A DNA stretch of 64,000 bases, taken from NCBI RefSeq assembly GCF_039533965.1, contig NZ_BAAAUN010000001.1, positions 3,694,950 through 3,758,949 on the forward strand, written 5' to 3'. The notes under the pieces are model-generated. The model had not been told where the DNA came from and did no database searches. It saw nothing but the letters and a program-made list of their open reading frames with translations. The DNA is from Microbacterium luteolum (GTDB lineage: Bacteria; Actinomycetota; Actinomycetes; Actinomycetales; Microbacteriaceae). This document shows positions 20,509 to 29,155 of this stretch, piece by piece. A program made the position numbers and the translations under genes. Positions within the stretch are counted from its first letter, which is position 1; the number at the start of each line of letters is the position of its first letter.

Positions 20509-23069
20509 GTCACGCCGACCTGGGCGGCCTTGCTGGCCGCGGCGCCCGGGGCGGGATCCGATCCGGTCACGGTGGCCGTCGGAGGATTGCACGACGCGTC
20601 GAAGCTGATCTTCGTGAAGCCTGCCGCGATCAGAGCGGCCTGCGCCTGCGCCTTCGACATCCCCACCAGGTTCGCGGGCACGGTCGTGCCGGAACCGTTG
20701 CTGGTGGCGACCGTGATGGTCGCGCCGGCCGGAGCCTGGCCGTTCGGATCCTGAGCTGCCACGAGACCGGCGGCGAGGTTGCTGTCGACCTCTCCACCTT
20801 GCGAGAACTGGAAGCCTGCGCCCTCGAGTGTGGCCTTCGCGGCGTCCACGGTCATGCCGACCACGCTCGGCACGTCGGTCAGGACGACCTTGGTGAGGTT
20901 GCGGTCGGGCTGCGGGAAGTCGTCGCCGCCGTAGGCCGCGTTCGCGGCGGCCTGCGCCACCTCGGCCAGCGGGTAGCGCAGATCGTTGAGCTGCCAATCG
21001 CCGTACCACTCGCGGTAGATGTTGTCCTGCCCCTGCGAACGGCCGACCCAGACGGCGGTCGCGACCTTGGTGCTGGACTCGATCATCATCGTGCCGTACT
21101 CGTTGTGCGTGCCTGTCTTGCCGATCAGCGGTGTGCCGTCGCCCGGGTTGGCCCGGCTTCCCGTGCCCCCCGAGTTCATGACGCCCTGGAGCGCGTATGC
21201 GGCGGTCGCCGCGACCTCGGGACTGATGACACCGGCGGTGCAGGACGATGCCGGGAGCTCGCGGTCCTTGCCGTCGGCGCCGATGACGCGATCGATCGCG
21301 CGGGGGGTGCACAGGGTGCCACCGCTCGCGACCGTCGCGTAGGCGTTCGCCATGGCCAGCGGGGAGATGTTCTTCGAGCCGAGGACGTCGAAGGGGACGT
21401 TGCTCTCGGTGGTCTTCTCACCCGTCGCGACGGTGACGCCCATGCGATCAGCCACCTTGTTGATGTCGCAGAGGTCGAGCTTGGAGGCCATCGCGAAGAA
21501 CCCGCTGTTCAGCGAGTTCTTGGTGAAGTCCATGACGGTGCCGGTGTATCCCGCCGCGCTGTTGAAGTTTCCGATCTCCCGGGTGTTGGCGGTCATGGTG
21601 CCGCCGCCGCAGGCCGCGGCGGTGAACTTCATGTTCGTCTGCAGGCTGCCGTCGACCCGCTCGTTGACGGAGTGCCCCTTCTCGAGCCAGTCGATCAGGG
21701 TGAAGAGCTTGTAGGTCGACCCGACGGGGAAACCGACCGAGTCACCGTTCTTCTTGTCACCGGCGAACACGAGCGAGGTGTAATCCGGACTGTCTTCGAT
21801 CGTCTCGCTGAACAGGGTGTTCTGCGTCATCGAGAGGATGCGGCCGGTGCCGACCTCGATCGACGTGCCCGCGGCACCGAAGTACGCGCCGTAGCTCGTC
21901 GGGACGATGTCGGCCATCGTCTGGGCCGCCGGCTCCTGGATGCGGAAGTCCAGCGTGGTGAAGATCTTCAGGCCGCCGCGGCGAAGCAGATCACGACGCT
22001 CCTGCAGGGTTTCTCCGAAGGAAGGGTCCGTCTCGATGATCGACTTCACGTACTGGCAGAAGTACGCACTGCGGCCGGCGGACGCGCAACCCTGCGTCGG
22101 CGGGTTGAGCAGCGGCTCGATGGCAGAGGCATCCGCCTCGTCGTACTGCGCCTGCGTGATCTTGCCGTCGGTGAGCATGCGGCCGAGCACGTAGTGGCGC
22201 CGATCCTTGGTCAGCGAGTACCCGTCTTCCGCACCGTTCACCGCGGCGCCGTCGTCGTTCGTCGACGTGCCCTCCGGCTGGTCGATGCGGAAGGTGTTCG
22301 GGTTCTGCACGATGCCGGCCAGCGTCGCGGCCTGCGCGACAGTGAGGTTCGCGGCGGTCGTGGAGAAGTAGTAGTTGGCGGCGGACTCGATGCCGTAGAC
22401 CGTGCCGCCGAAGTTGGCGATGTTCAGGTAGCCGAGCAGGATGTCGTTCTTCGAGACGTCCTTCTCGATCTGGATCGCGTAGCGCATCTCCTGCAGCTTG
22501 CGCTCGATGCCCTTGCTGCCGACCGCGTTCGTCGCATCGAGCCAGCACTGCTGGAGCTCTTCCGAGTACGTCTCGGAGGTCGTGTCGACTTCCTGCTCGC
22601 ACTGCTGGATCAGCACGTTCTTGACGAACTGCTGGCTGATCGTCGAAGCGCCGCGGCTGGAGGTGCCGCGCACGTTGTCGACCAGAGCCTTCACCGTGGC
22701 GCCGACGTTCACGCCGCCATGGCTGTAGAAGTTCTTGTCCTCACTCGAGAGGATCGCGTCGTACAGCGCCGGGGCGACCTGGTCATAGGTCACCGGAACG
22801 CGGTTCTGCTCGTAGAAGGAGGCGAGCTCGACCGGGGTGCCGTCAGGTGCCGTGGCGTAGATGGTCGACTGCTCCATCGGAGTACCCGGGTTGAGGTTCT
22901 CGGGGAGCTGGTCGAAAAGAGTCAGTGCCTGGGTGCCGGCGACACCGGTCATCGCGAGGACCGGAGTGACGCTCGCAGTGACCAGGAGACCGGCGACGGC
23001 GCTCAGGCCGACGAGCCCGACGAGACCGCCGAGCACACCTCTCACCGTTCGATTCTTCTTTTGGGGCAT
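20499..23069 (-). CDS. bifunctional class A penicillin-binding protein with PASTA domains
   Basis: Peptidoglycan glycosyltransferase and transpeptidase, 856 residues. In order: short cytoplasmic tail, one transmembrane helix (about 12-34), GT51 domain with catalytic Glu110 in SSEDKNFYSHGG, transpeptidase domain with SxxK at Ser451-Lys454 (GSTYK), SxN in SLNSGF (about 503) and KTGT at Lys651, then two C-terminal PASTA repeats (about 735-795 and 796-856). TACGAT at 23077-23082 (complement) lies seven bases before the ATG, so the message is probably near-leaderless. Orthologous in layout to mycobacterial PonA2. Confidence 0.95.
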   Translation of the reverse strand: MPQKKNRTVRGVLGGLVGLVGLSAVAGLLVTASVTPVLAMTGVAGTQALTLFDQLPENLNPGTPMEQSTIYATAPDGTPVELASFYEQNRVPVTYDQVAPALYDAILSSEDKNFYSHGGVNVGATVKALVDNVRGTSSRGASTISQQFVKNVLIQQCEQEVDTTSETYSEELQQCWLDATNAVGSKGIERKLQEMRYAIQIEKDVSKNDILLGYLNIANFGGTVYGIESAANYYFSTTAANLTVAQAATLAGIVQNPNTFRIDQPEGTSTNDDGAAVNGAEDGYSLTKDRRHYVLGRMLTDGKITQAQYDEADASAIEPLLNPPTQGCASAGRSAYFCQYVKSIIETDPSFGETLQERRDLLRRGGLKIFTTLDFRIQEPAAQTMADIVPTSYGAYFGAAGTSIEVGTGRILSMTQNTLFSETIEDSPDYTSLVFAGDKKNGDSVGFPVGSTYKLFTLIDWLEKGHSVNERVDGSLQTNMKFTAAACGGGTMTANTREIGNFNSAAGYTGTVMDFTKNSLNSGFFAMASKLDLCDINKVADRMGVTVATGEKTTESNVPFDVLGSKNISPLAMANAYATVASGGTLCTPRAIDRVIGADGKDRELPASSCTAGVISPEVAATAAYALQGVMNSGGTGSRANPGDGTPLIGKTGTHNEYGTMMIESSTKVATAVWVGRSQGQDNIYREWYGDWQLNDLRYPLAEVAQAAANAAYGGDDFPQPDRNLTKVVLTDVPSVVGMTVDAAKATLEGAGFQFSQGGEVDSNLAAGLVAAQDPNGQAPAGATITVATSNGSGTTVPANLVGMSKAQAQAALIAAGFTKISFDASCNPPTATVTGSDPAPGAAASKAAQVGVTCQ

Positions 23070-23119
23070 ACGCTTGATCGTAGGGGAGTTCCCTGAATAC
23101 CGCCTTTGACAGGAGTGCC

Positions 23120-23344
23120 ATGACCACGTGGGAATACCTGACCACGCCGCTGCTGATCCACAACACGGCAGCGATCCTCAACAACTGGGGCAAGCAGGGT
23201 TGGGAGCTGGTCCAGGTCGTGCAGGGTCCGGAGGGCGGTCTCGTCGCCTACCTGAAGCGCCCCGTGACCTCTGACGCCTCGGCGAATGCGGGCCTCGCCG
23301 CCGCGGCCGAGGCCGCTCGGCAGTTCGAGGGAGGCGCCGCATGA
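23120..23344 (+). CDS. small conserved protein, DUF4177-like
   Basis: 74 residues, no signal peptide. The core MTTWEYLTTPLLIH...NNWGKQGWELVQVV resembles the actinobacterial DUF4177-type fold in which aromatic residues alternate with strands; the last 20 residues are Ala-rich. AGGAG (23111-23115) precedes the ATG by four bases. It is coupled to ridA by an ATGA overlap and divergent from the penicillin-binding protein. Function unknown; small genes next to RidA at this position are common in Actinobacteria. Confidence 0.75.
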   Translation: MTTWEYLTTPLLIHNTAAILNNWGKQGWELVQVVQGPEGGLVAYLKRPVTSDASANAGLAAAAEAARQFEGGAA

Positions 23345-23799
23345 GCGTTTCCGCGCGCCTCGCCGAGCTCGGCATCGACCTGCCTGCCGTCGCCGCCCCG
23401 GTGGCCGCGTACGTGCCGGCCGTGGTGCACGGCGGTCTCGTCTACACGTCGGGGCAGCTGCCGTTCATCGACGGCGCCCTCCCCGCGATCGGCAAGGTCG
23501 GCTCCCAGGTCACCGCCGAGGATGCGAAGGCCTACGCCCGCACGTGCGCGCTGAACGCGCTCGCCGCGGCAGCGGATGCCGCCGGAGGCGTCGACCACAT
23601 TGCCGGCGTGCTGCGACTCGGCGGATTCGTGGCATCCGCTGCGGCGTTCACCGGTCAGCCCGGCGTCATCAACGGCGCGAGCGAAGTGCTCGGCGAGATC
23701 TTCGGTGATGCCGGGCGCCACGCCCGCGCGGCCGTGGGTGTGGCCGAGCTCCCGCTCGGCAGCCCCGTCGAGGTCGAGGTCACCTTCATCCTCGCCTGA
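23341..23799 (+). CDS. RidA/YjgF/YER057c/UK114 family enamine deaminase
   Basis: Predicted hydrolysis of reactive 2-aminoacrylate-type enamines to ketoacids; cytoplasmic trimer. 152 residues, slightly longer than classic RidA (about 128) owing to an N-terminal extension. SGQLPFIDG (about 37-45), the aromatic/Asn region CALNALAAA and GRHARAAVGVAELPLG near the C-terminus (with the family's conserved Arg) are visible. Starts on the DUF4177-like gene's stop. Confidence 0.87.
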   Translation: MSVSARLAELGIDLPAVAAPVAAYVPAVVHGGLVYTSGQLPFIDGALPAIGKVGSQVTAEDAKAYARTCALNALAAAADAAGGVDHIAGVLRLGGFVASAAAFTGQPGVINGASEVLGEIFGDAGRHARAAVGVAELPLGSPVEVEVTFILA

Positions 23800-23820
23800 C
23801 GCCGCGGCATCCAGATGCAG

Positions 23821-23852
23821 AACGCCCCTTCCCGGATCCGGGAAGGGGCGTT
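23821..23852. terminator. bidirectional terminator between ridA and acsA
   Basis: A perfect 32-base palindrome (AACGCCCCTTCCCGGA and its complement) sits between two convergent genes. Downstream on the plus strand it is followed by CTCTTCGT; A/T at both palindrome ends gives short T-runs in each direction. Confidence 0.85.
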
Positions 23853-23864
23853 CTCTTCGTCGGC

Positions 23865-25832
<1,968 letters not shown>

Positions 25833-25961
25833 CGGCAGGCGCTCCTTTGCGGCATCACGGGTCATGCGGGCACGGCGTGACTCTGCCACCGCCGTGTCAG
25901 GGCGAATCTATCCTCGCGGTCCGACGTCGCATACTGCCGAAAGTCAGTAGTGGAGCGGGTT

Positions 25962-25989
25962 TTGTCAGGACGGTCGCCTTGCGTACACT
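25962..25989 (+). promoter_or_regulatory. promoter of the 6C RNA
   Basis: TTGTCA (25962-25967) and TACACT (25984-25989) are spaced 16 bp, the best -35/-10 pair I found in the window. Transcription should begin near 25996. Confidence 0.7.
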
Positions 25990-25995
25990 CGACGA

Positions 25996-26095
25996 CAGCC
26001 GAATTCTCATTCGTGCCTTGGTGCGCCCGATTCCCCCGATCGCGGCCCGCCGTGGGCGACATCTCATTCCCCCCGTGAGATGTCGCCCATTTCCG
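25996..26095 (+). ncRNA. 6C RNA
   Basis: About 100 bases with two hairpins whose loops are runs of C, the defining feature of the actinobacterial 6C motif (called B11 in Mycobacterium tuberculosis). Hairpin 1 (26025-26046) has a stem of GCC+CGAT against ATCG+GGC with one bulge and a loop holding five C. Hairpin 2 is a 12-bp stem, GGGCGACATCTC (26054-26065) with GAGATGTCGCCC (26077-26088), and a loop of ATT, six C and GT; it is followed by ATTTCC and is also the terminator. 6C RNAs typically lie beside pilus-assembly/partition ATPase genes, and here tadA is the next gene. Confidence 0.82.
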
Positions 26096-26096
26096 T

Positions 26097-26110
26097 TGGG
26101 AGCGCTCTCG
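26097..26110. promoter_or_regulatory. LacI-family-type palindrome
   Basis: TGGGAGCGCTCTCG differs from the CebR/LacI-type consensus TGGGAGCGCTCCCA at two positions. It directly follows the 6C terminator and lies 128 bp before tadA. No LacI regulator or sugar-uptake gene is nearby, so its role is uncertain. Confidence 0.3.
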
Positions 26111-26237
26111 CTCGCAACCGTTGCCGCACCTTCTCCCGGTTCTGCACGGAACCCCGATCCCGGGGCTTCTGCACAGCACGCGGTGTCGAACGCTGTGCGG
26201 CCGTCGCGGCGACCGTGGCCCGGCATAGCTTCGCGTC

Positions 26238-27248
26238 ATGGCCGATTCCTTCGTCATCCAGCCCCGAGGCGGAACGCGCTCAGCGCTCGCTGCGGCGAAC
26301 GTCCCCGAGCAGCGGCGTCTGGATCCCGCCTTCGGACCGCTCGCCGAGCACTGCACCGACGATGCGGTGACGGATGTGTTCGTGAACGGCGCCGACGGAC
26401 TGTTCGTCGATCGGGGGAACGGGACGGAGCCCGTACCCACCTGGAGGGCGTCCGAGCGCGAAGTCCGCGATCTGGCGGTGGCGCTCGTCGGACTCGGCGG
26501 CCGGCACCTCGACGATCAGGCGCCGTGCGTCGATGTGCGCCTCGACTCCGGCATCCGCGTCCACGCCGTCCTGGCGCCGGTGTCGACGTCGGGCACGGCC
26601 CTGTCCATCCGCATCCCTCGCGTGCGCGCCGCCGACCTCGACGCGCTCGCGGCGCTCGGATCGTTCGATGCTCGCCAGCAGAGCTGGCTCCTGGGACTGG
26701 TCGCCGAGCGGGCCAACGTTCTCATCACGGGAGGAACGGGCACGGGGAAGACGACCTTGCTCTCGGCGCTCCTGTCCGAGGTCTCCGCCGCCGAGCGCAT
26801 CGTGACGATCGAAGACGTCGCCGAGCTCCGTCCGCGTCACCCTCATCACGTCGCCCTCGAGGCGCGCCAGGCCAACCTCGAGGGAGCGGGCGGGATCAGC
26901 CTCGCCCGGCTGGTGCGCGAGTCGCTGCGCATGCGGCCCGATCGACTCGTGGTGGGGGAGTGCCGCGGCGAAGAGGTGAGGGAGCTGCTCACCGCGCTCA
27001 ACACCGGACACGACGGCGGCGCGGGCACCCTGCACGCGAGCGGACTGCGCGACGTGCCGGCACGTCTCGAGGCGCTCGGTGCTCTCGCCGGGATGGACGC
27101 CACAGCTCTCGCCCGGCAGGCCGTCAGTGCCTTCACGATCGTGCTGCACCTCGAGCGGGCACCCGACGGCACCCGGCGCATCGCCCAAGCAGGGCGGCTC
27201 GCTCTCAGCGGGGACCGGCTCGACATCGAAGAGGTCCGGCCGTGGTGA
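26238..27248 (+). CDS. TadA/CpaF-type secretion ATPase
   Basis: Cytoplasmic hexameric ATPase energising Flp-type pilus assembly. 336 residues: an N-terminal domain (about 20-130), Walker A GGTGTGKTT (about 164-172), Asp box TIEDVAEL, His box and Walker B with VVGECRGEE (about 238-246). TAGCTT (26226-26231) is six bases before the ATG, so the message appears leaderless. A TadZ/Ssd-type ATPase that precedes it in Mycobacterium is absent. The stop overlaps the next gene. Confidence 0.92.
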   Translation: MADSFVIQPRGGTRSALAAANVPEQRRLDPAFGPLAEHCTDDAVTDVFVNGADGLFVDRGNGTEPVPTWRASEREVRDLAVALVGLGGRHLDDQAPCVDVRLDSGIRVHAVLAPVSTSGTALSIRIPRVRAADLDALAALGSFDARQQSWLLGLVAERANVLITGGTGTGKTTLLSALLSEVSAAERIVTIEDVAELRPRHPHHVALEARQANLEGAGGISLARLVRESLRMRPDRLVVGECRGEEVRELLTALNTGHDGGAGTLHASGLRDVPARLEALGALAGMDATALARQAVSAFTIVLHLERAPDGTRRIAQAGRLALSGDRLDIEEVRPW

Positions 27249-28144
27249 TGCGGTTCGGCCGGTCGGCCGTGGTCGAACCCGACGGGGCGGATGCGGCGAC
27301 CTCGGTGCAGACCCTCGCCGTGCTGCTCCAAGCGGGCGCCGTGCCGCTCGTCGCCTGGCGACACCTCGCCGAGACCGGCGATCGGCATGCCGCATCCGTC
27401 GTGGACCGCGTCGCCTCCGGAACGCCGCTGCTCGCCGCGATCGAGGCCGAGGGCGGAGCGTGGGCCGATCTGGCTGCCGCGTGGGAGATCGCGACGACCG
27501 TCGGTGCGCCACTGGCCGAAGTGCTGCGGATGATCGCCGAGACGCTTCGCGACGCGGCCTCCGCGGCCGACGATGTGCGGATCGCGCTCGCGGAGCCCGC
27601 GGGAACGGCGCGCCTGCTGCTGTGGATGCCGTTCGCCGGACTGCTCCTGGGCTTCGCCCTCGGCTTCGACACGCTGGGCGTGATCCTCGGCAATCCGCTC
27701 GGCGGTGCGTGCGTGGTGGCCGGTCTGCTCCTGGTGGTCGCCGCACGTCAGTGGACGCGGAGGCTGCTGAAGAAGGCGCGCCCCGCGCCGGGCACCCCCG
27801 GCATGAGGGCGGAGCTGGTCGCCGTCGCGCTCGCCGGCGGCGCCTCCATCGACCGGGCGCTGCGGCTCGTCGCGGAGAGCGCCGTCTCCGGCGCCGGAGA
27901 GGAGGAGCGCGTGAGGACCGTGCTGGATCTCTCCCGCGCAGCAGGTGTGCCGGCGGGTGAACTGCTCCGAGCGGCCGCGGCCCAGGACCGGCACTCCGCC
28001 CGGGTGCAGGGCCGCCTGCGCGCGGCGAAGCTCTCCACGCGCCTGCTCATCCCGCTCGGCGTCTGCACGCTGCCGGCCTTCCTCCTGCTGGGCGTGGCTC
28101 CGCTGCTGCTCAGCGTGCTCGCCTCGACGCCGCTGCCCTTGTGA
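27248..28144 (+). CDS. TadB/TadC-like pilus assembly membrane protein
   Basis: 298 residues of the type II secretion F-domain superfamily: a cytoplasmic helical part (about 20-115), two hydrophobic helices (about 118-136 and 139-160), a second helical part and a final pair of helices (about 255-298). A single protein here seems to combine what TadB and TadC do elsewhere. The start could be GTG 27242, GTG 27245 or ATG 27248, all overlapping the tadA stop; ATG is given by convention. Confidence 0.8.
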   Translation: MRFGRSAVVEPDGADAATSVQTLAVLLQAGAVPLVAWRHLAETGDRHAASVVDRVASGTPLLAAIEAEGGAWADLAAAWEIATTVGAPLAEVLRMIAETLRDAASAADDVRIALAEPAGTARLLLWMPFAGLLLGFALGFDTLGVILGNPLGGACVVAGLLLVVAARQWTRRLLKKARPAPGTPGMRAELVAVALAGGASIDRALRLVAESAVSGAGEEERVRTVLDLSRAAGVPAGELLRAAAAQDRHSARVQGRLRAAKLSTRLLIPLGVCTLPAFLLLGVAPLLLSVLASTPLPL

Positions 28145-28195
28145 ACCACCGACGACGCACCACCGGAAAGAAACCACAGAGAAAGAAGGAACATC

Positions 28196-28393
28196 ATGAA
28201 CACCATTCCCACGCTGGATCGTCGTCGCGCGGCGAACCTCTTCGGCGACGACACCGGAGCAGCGACCGCCGAGTACGCGATCACGACCATGGCCGCCGTG
28301 GCCTTCGCGGGACTGCTCGTCGTGATCATGAGGTCGGACGAGGTGCGCGGCATCCTCACCGACCTCGTCCGTCGAGCGCTGACAGTGTCGTGA
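28196..28393 (+). CDS. DUF4244 Flp-pilin-like protein
   Basis: 65 residues: a charged N-terminus, then GAATAEYAITTMAAVAFAG, which carries the Glu+5-like Glu/Tyr pair of Flp pilins followed by a hydrophobic helix (about 27-45) and a short tail. Prepilin cleavage is expected before the hydrophobic part. AAGGA (28187-28191) precedes the ATG. This is the likely pilus subunit of the locus. Confidence 0.85.
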   Translation: MNTIPTLDRRRAANLFGDDTGAATAEYAITTMAAVAFAGLLVVIMRSDEVRGILTDLVRRALTVS

Positions 28394-28749
28394 GGGCGAC
28401 GCGCACGACCCCGCGTCTGGGAGAGGAGCGCGGTTCGGTGGCGGCCGAGCTCGCGCTCGCGCTCCCGGCCGTCCTCCTCGCCCTCCTCCTGGGCGCCGGC
28501 GCCCTCGGCGCGGCCTCCCTGCAGGTCGCCCTGCAGGATGCGGTGGCGGATGCCGCCCGGCTCCTCGGCCGCGGTGAGGGGGCGGATGCCGCGGAAGGGG
28601 TGGTCGGGCGCGCTGTTCCGGGGGCAGCGGTCTCGTCCTCCGGATCCGGCGACCTCGTCTGCGTCACCGCATCGATCGACGTGTCGCTCGGCGCCGTCGT
28701 CCGTCTGCCGCTGCGAGCATCGAGCTGCGCGCTCGACGGAGGCCGCTGA
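28390..28749 (+). CDS. TadE-like pseudopilin
   Basis: 119 residues beginning at GTG 28390, which overlaps the pilin stop (GTGA). RGSVAAELALALPAVLLAL (about 15-33) is a TadE-type prepilin sequence with Glu followed by a hydrophobic helix; the remainder is a small extracytoplasmic domain with two Cys that could form a disulphide. Confidence 0.78.
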   Translation: MRATRTTPRLGEERGSVAAELALALPAVLLALLLGAGALGAASLQVALQDAVADAARLLGRGEGADAAEGVVGRAVPGAAVSSSGSGDLVCVTASIDVSLGAVVRLPLRASSCALDGGR

Positions 28750-29078
28750 TGGCAGGCACGGCGCTCGCGGCCGGCCTCCTCACGGTCGCGGCGGCGCTCT
28801 CCCTCGGACTCGCCGCCGTCGGCGGGGCGGCGGTGACGGCTCAGCGCGCGGCCGGTGCGGCTGACGCCGCCGCGCTCGCCGCCGCCGACGCGGCCAGCGG
28901 TGCCGTGCCGTCCGCCGATGACCCGTGCGAACTCGCGGCGCGGGTGGCGGGAGCCTCCGGAGCCGCCCTCACCGGCTGCGTCGTGAACGGCTTCGTGGCG
29001 ACCGTGGAGGTGCAGGCGGCGTACGCTGGTCTGGCTGCCGTCTCCCGCGCCCGTGCCGGGCCACCCGAGGGTCACTGA
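28749..29078 (+). CDS. Rv3654c-like TadE/G-type small membrane protein
   Basis: 109 residues, Ala-rich, with one N-terminal hydrophobic helix (about 5-32) and two Cys (about 58 and 76) in a short exported domain. The start shares a base with the previous stop (TGATG). In Actinobacteria a gene of this type closes the compact tad locus and is often annotated as helicase/secretion neighbourhood TadE-like protein. Confidence 0.72.
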   Translation: MAGTALAAGLLTVAAALSLGLAAVGGAAVTAQRAAGAADAAALAAADAASGAVPSADDPCELAARVAGASGAALTGCVVNGFVATVEVQAAYAGLAAVSRARAGPPEGH

Positions 29079-29155
29079 CGGCGGCGCGACCTCACTCACT
29101 GTGAACGACCCCACACAGTGGTGTGTATGGTGTGCTTCGAAGAAAGGACGCCCCC

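Larger units (their letters stand above)
25833..26237. other. 405-bp intergenic region with divergent promoters and a structured RNA
   Basis: The longest gene-free stretch of the window. From left to right it holds the acsA leader and promoter (minus strand, -10 near 25907), the promoter and body of the 6C RNA (plus strand, 25962-26095), a LacI-family-like palindrome (26097-26110), about 115 bases with nothing recognisable, and the leaderless tadA promoter (TAGCTT, 26226-26231). Confidence 0.8.

Noticed and set aside
20509..21312. N-terminal extension of the metallophosphoesterase frame to about 580 residues
   Set aside because: The extra 268 codons are antisense to the transpeptidase and PASTA region of the penicillin-binding protein and have shadow composition.
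29123..29155. GTG 29123 as the topA start
   Set aside because: No ribosome-binding site, and it overlaps the probable -10; TTG 29156 has AAAGGA and gives the canonical N-terminus.
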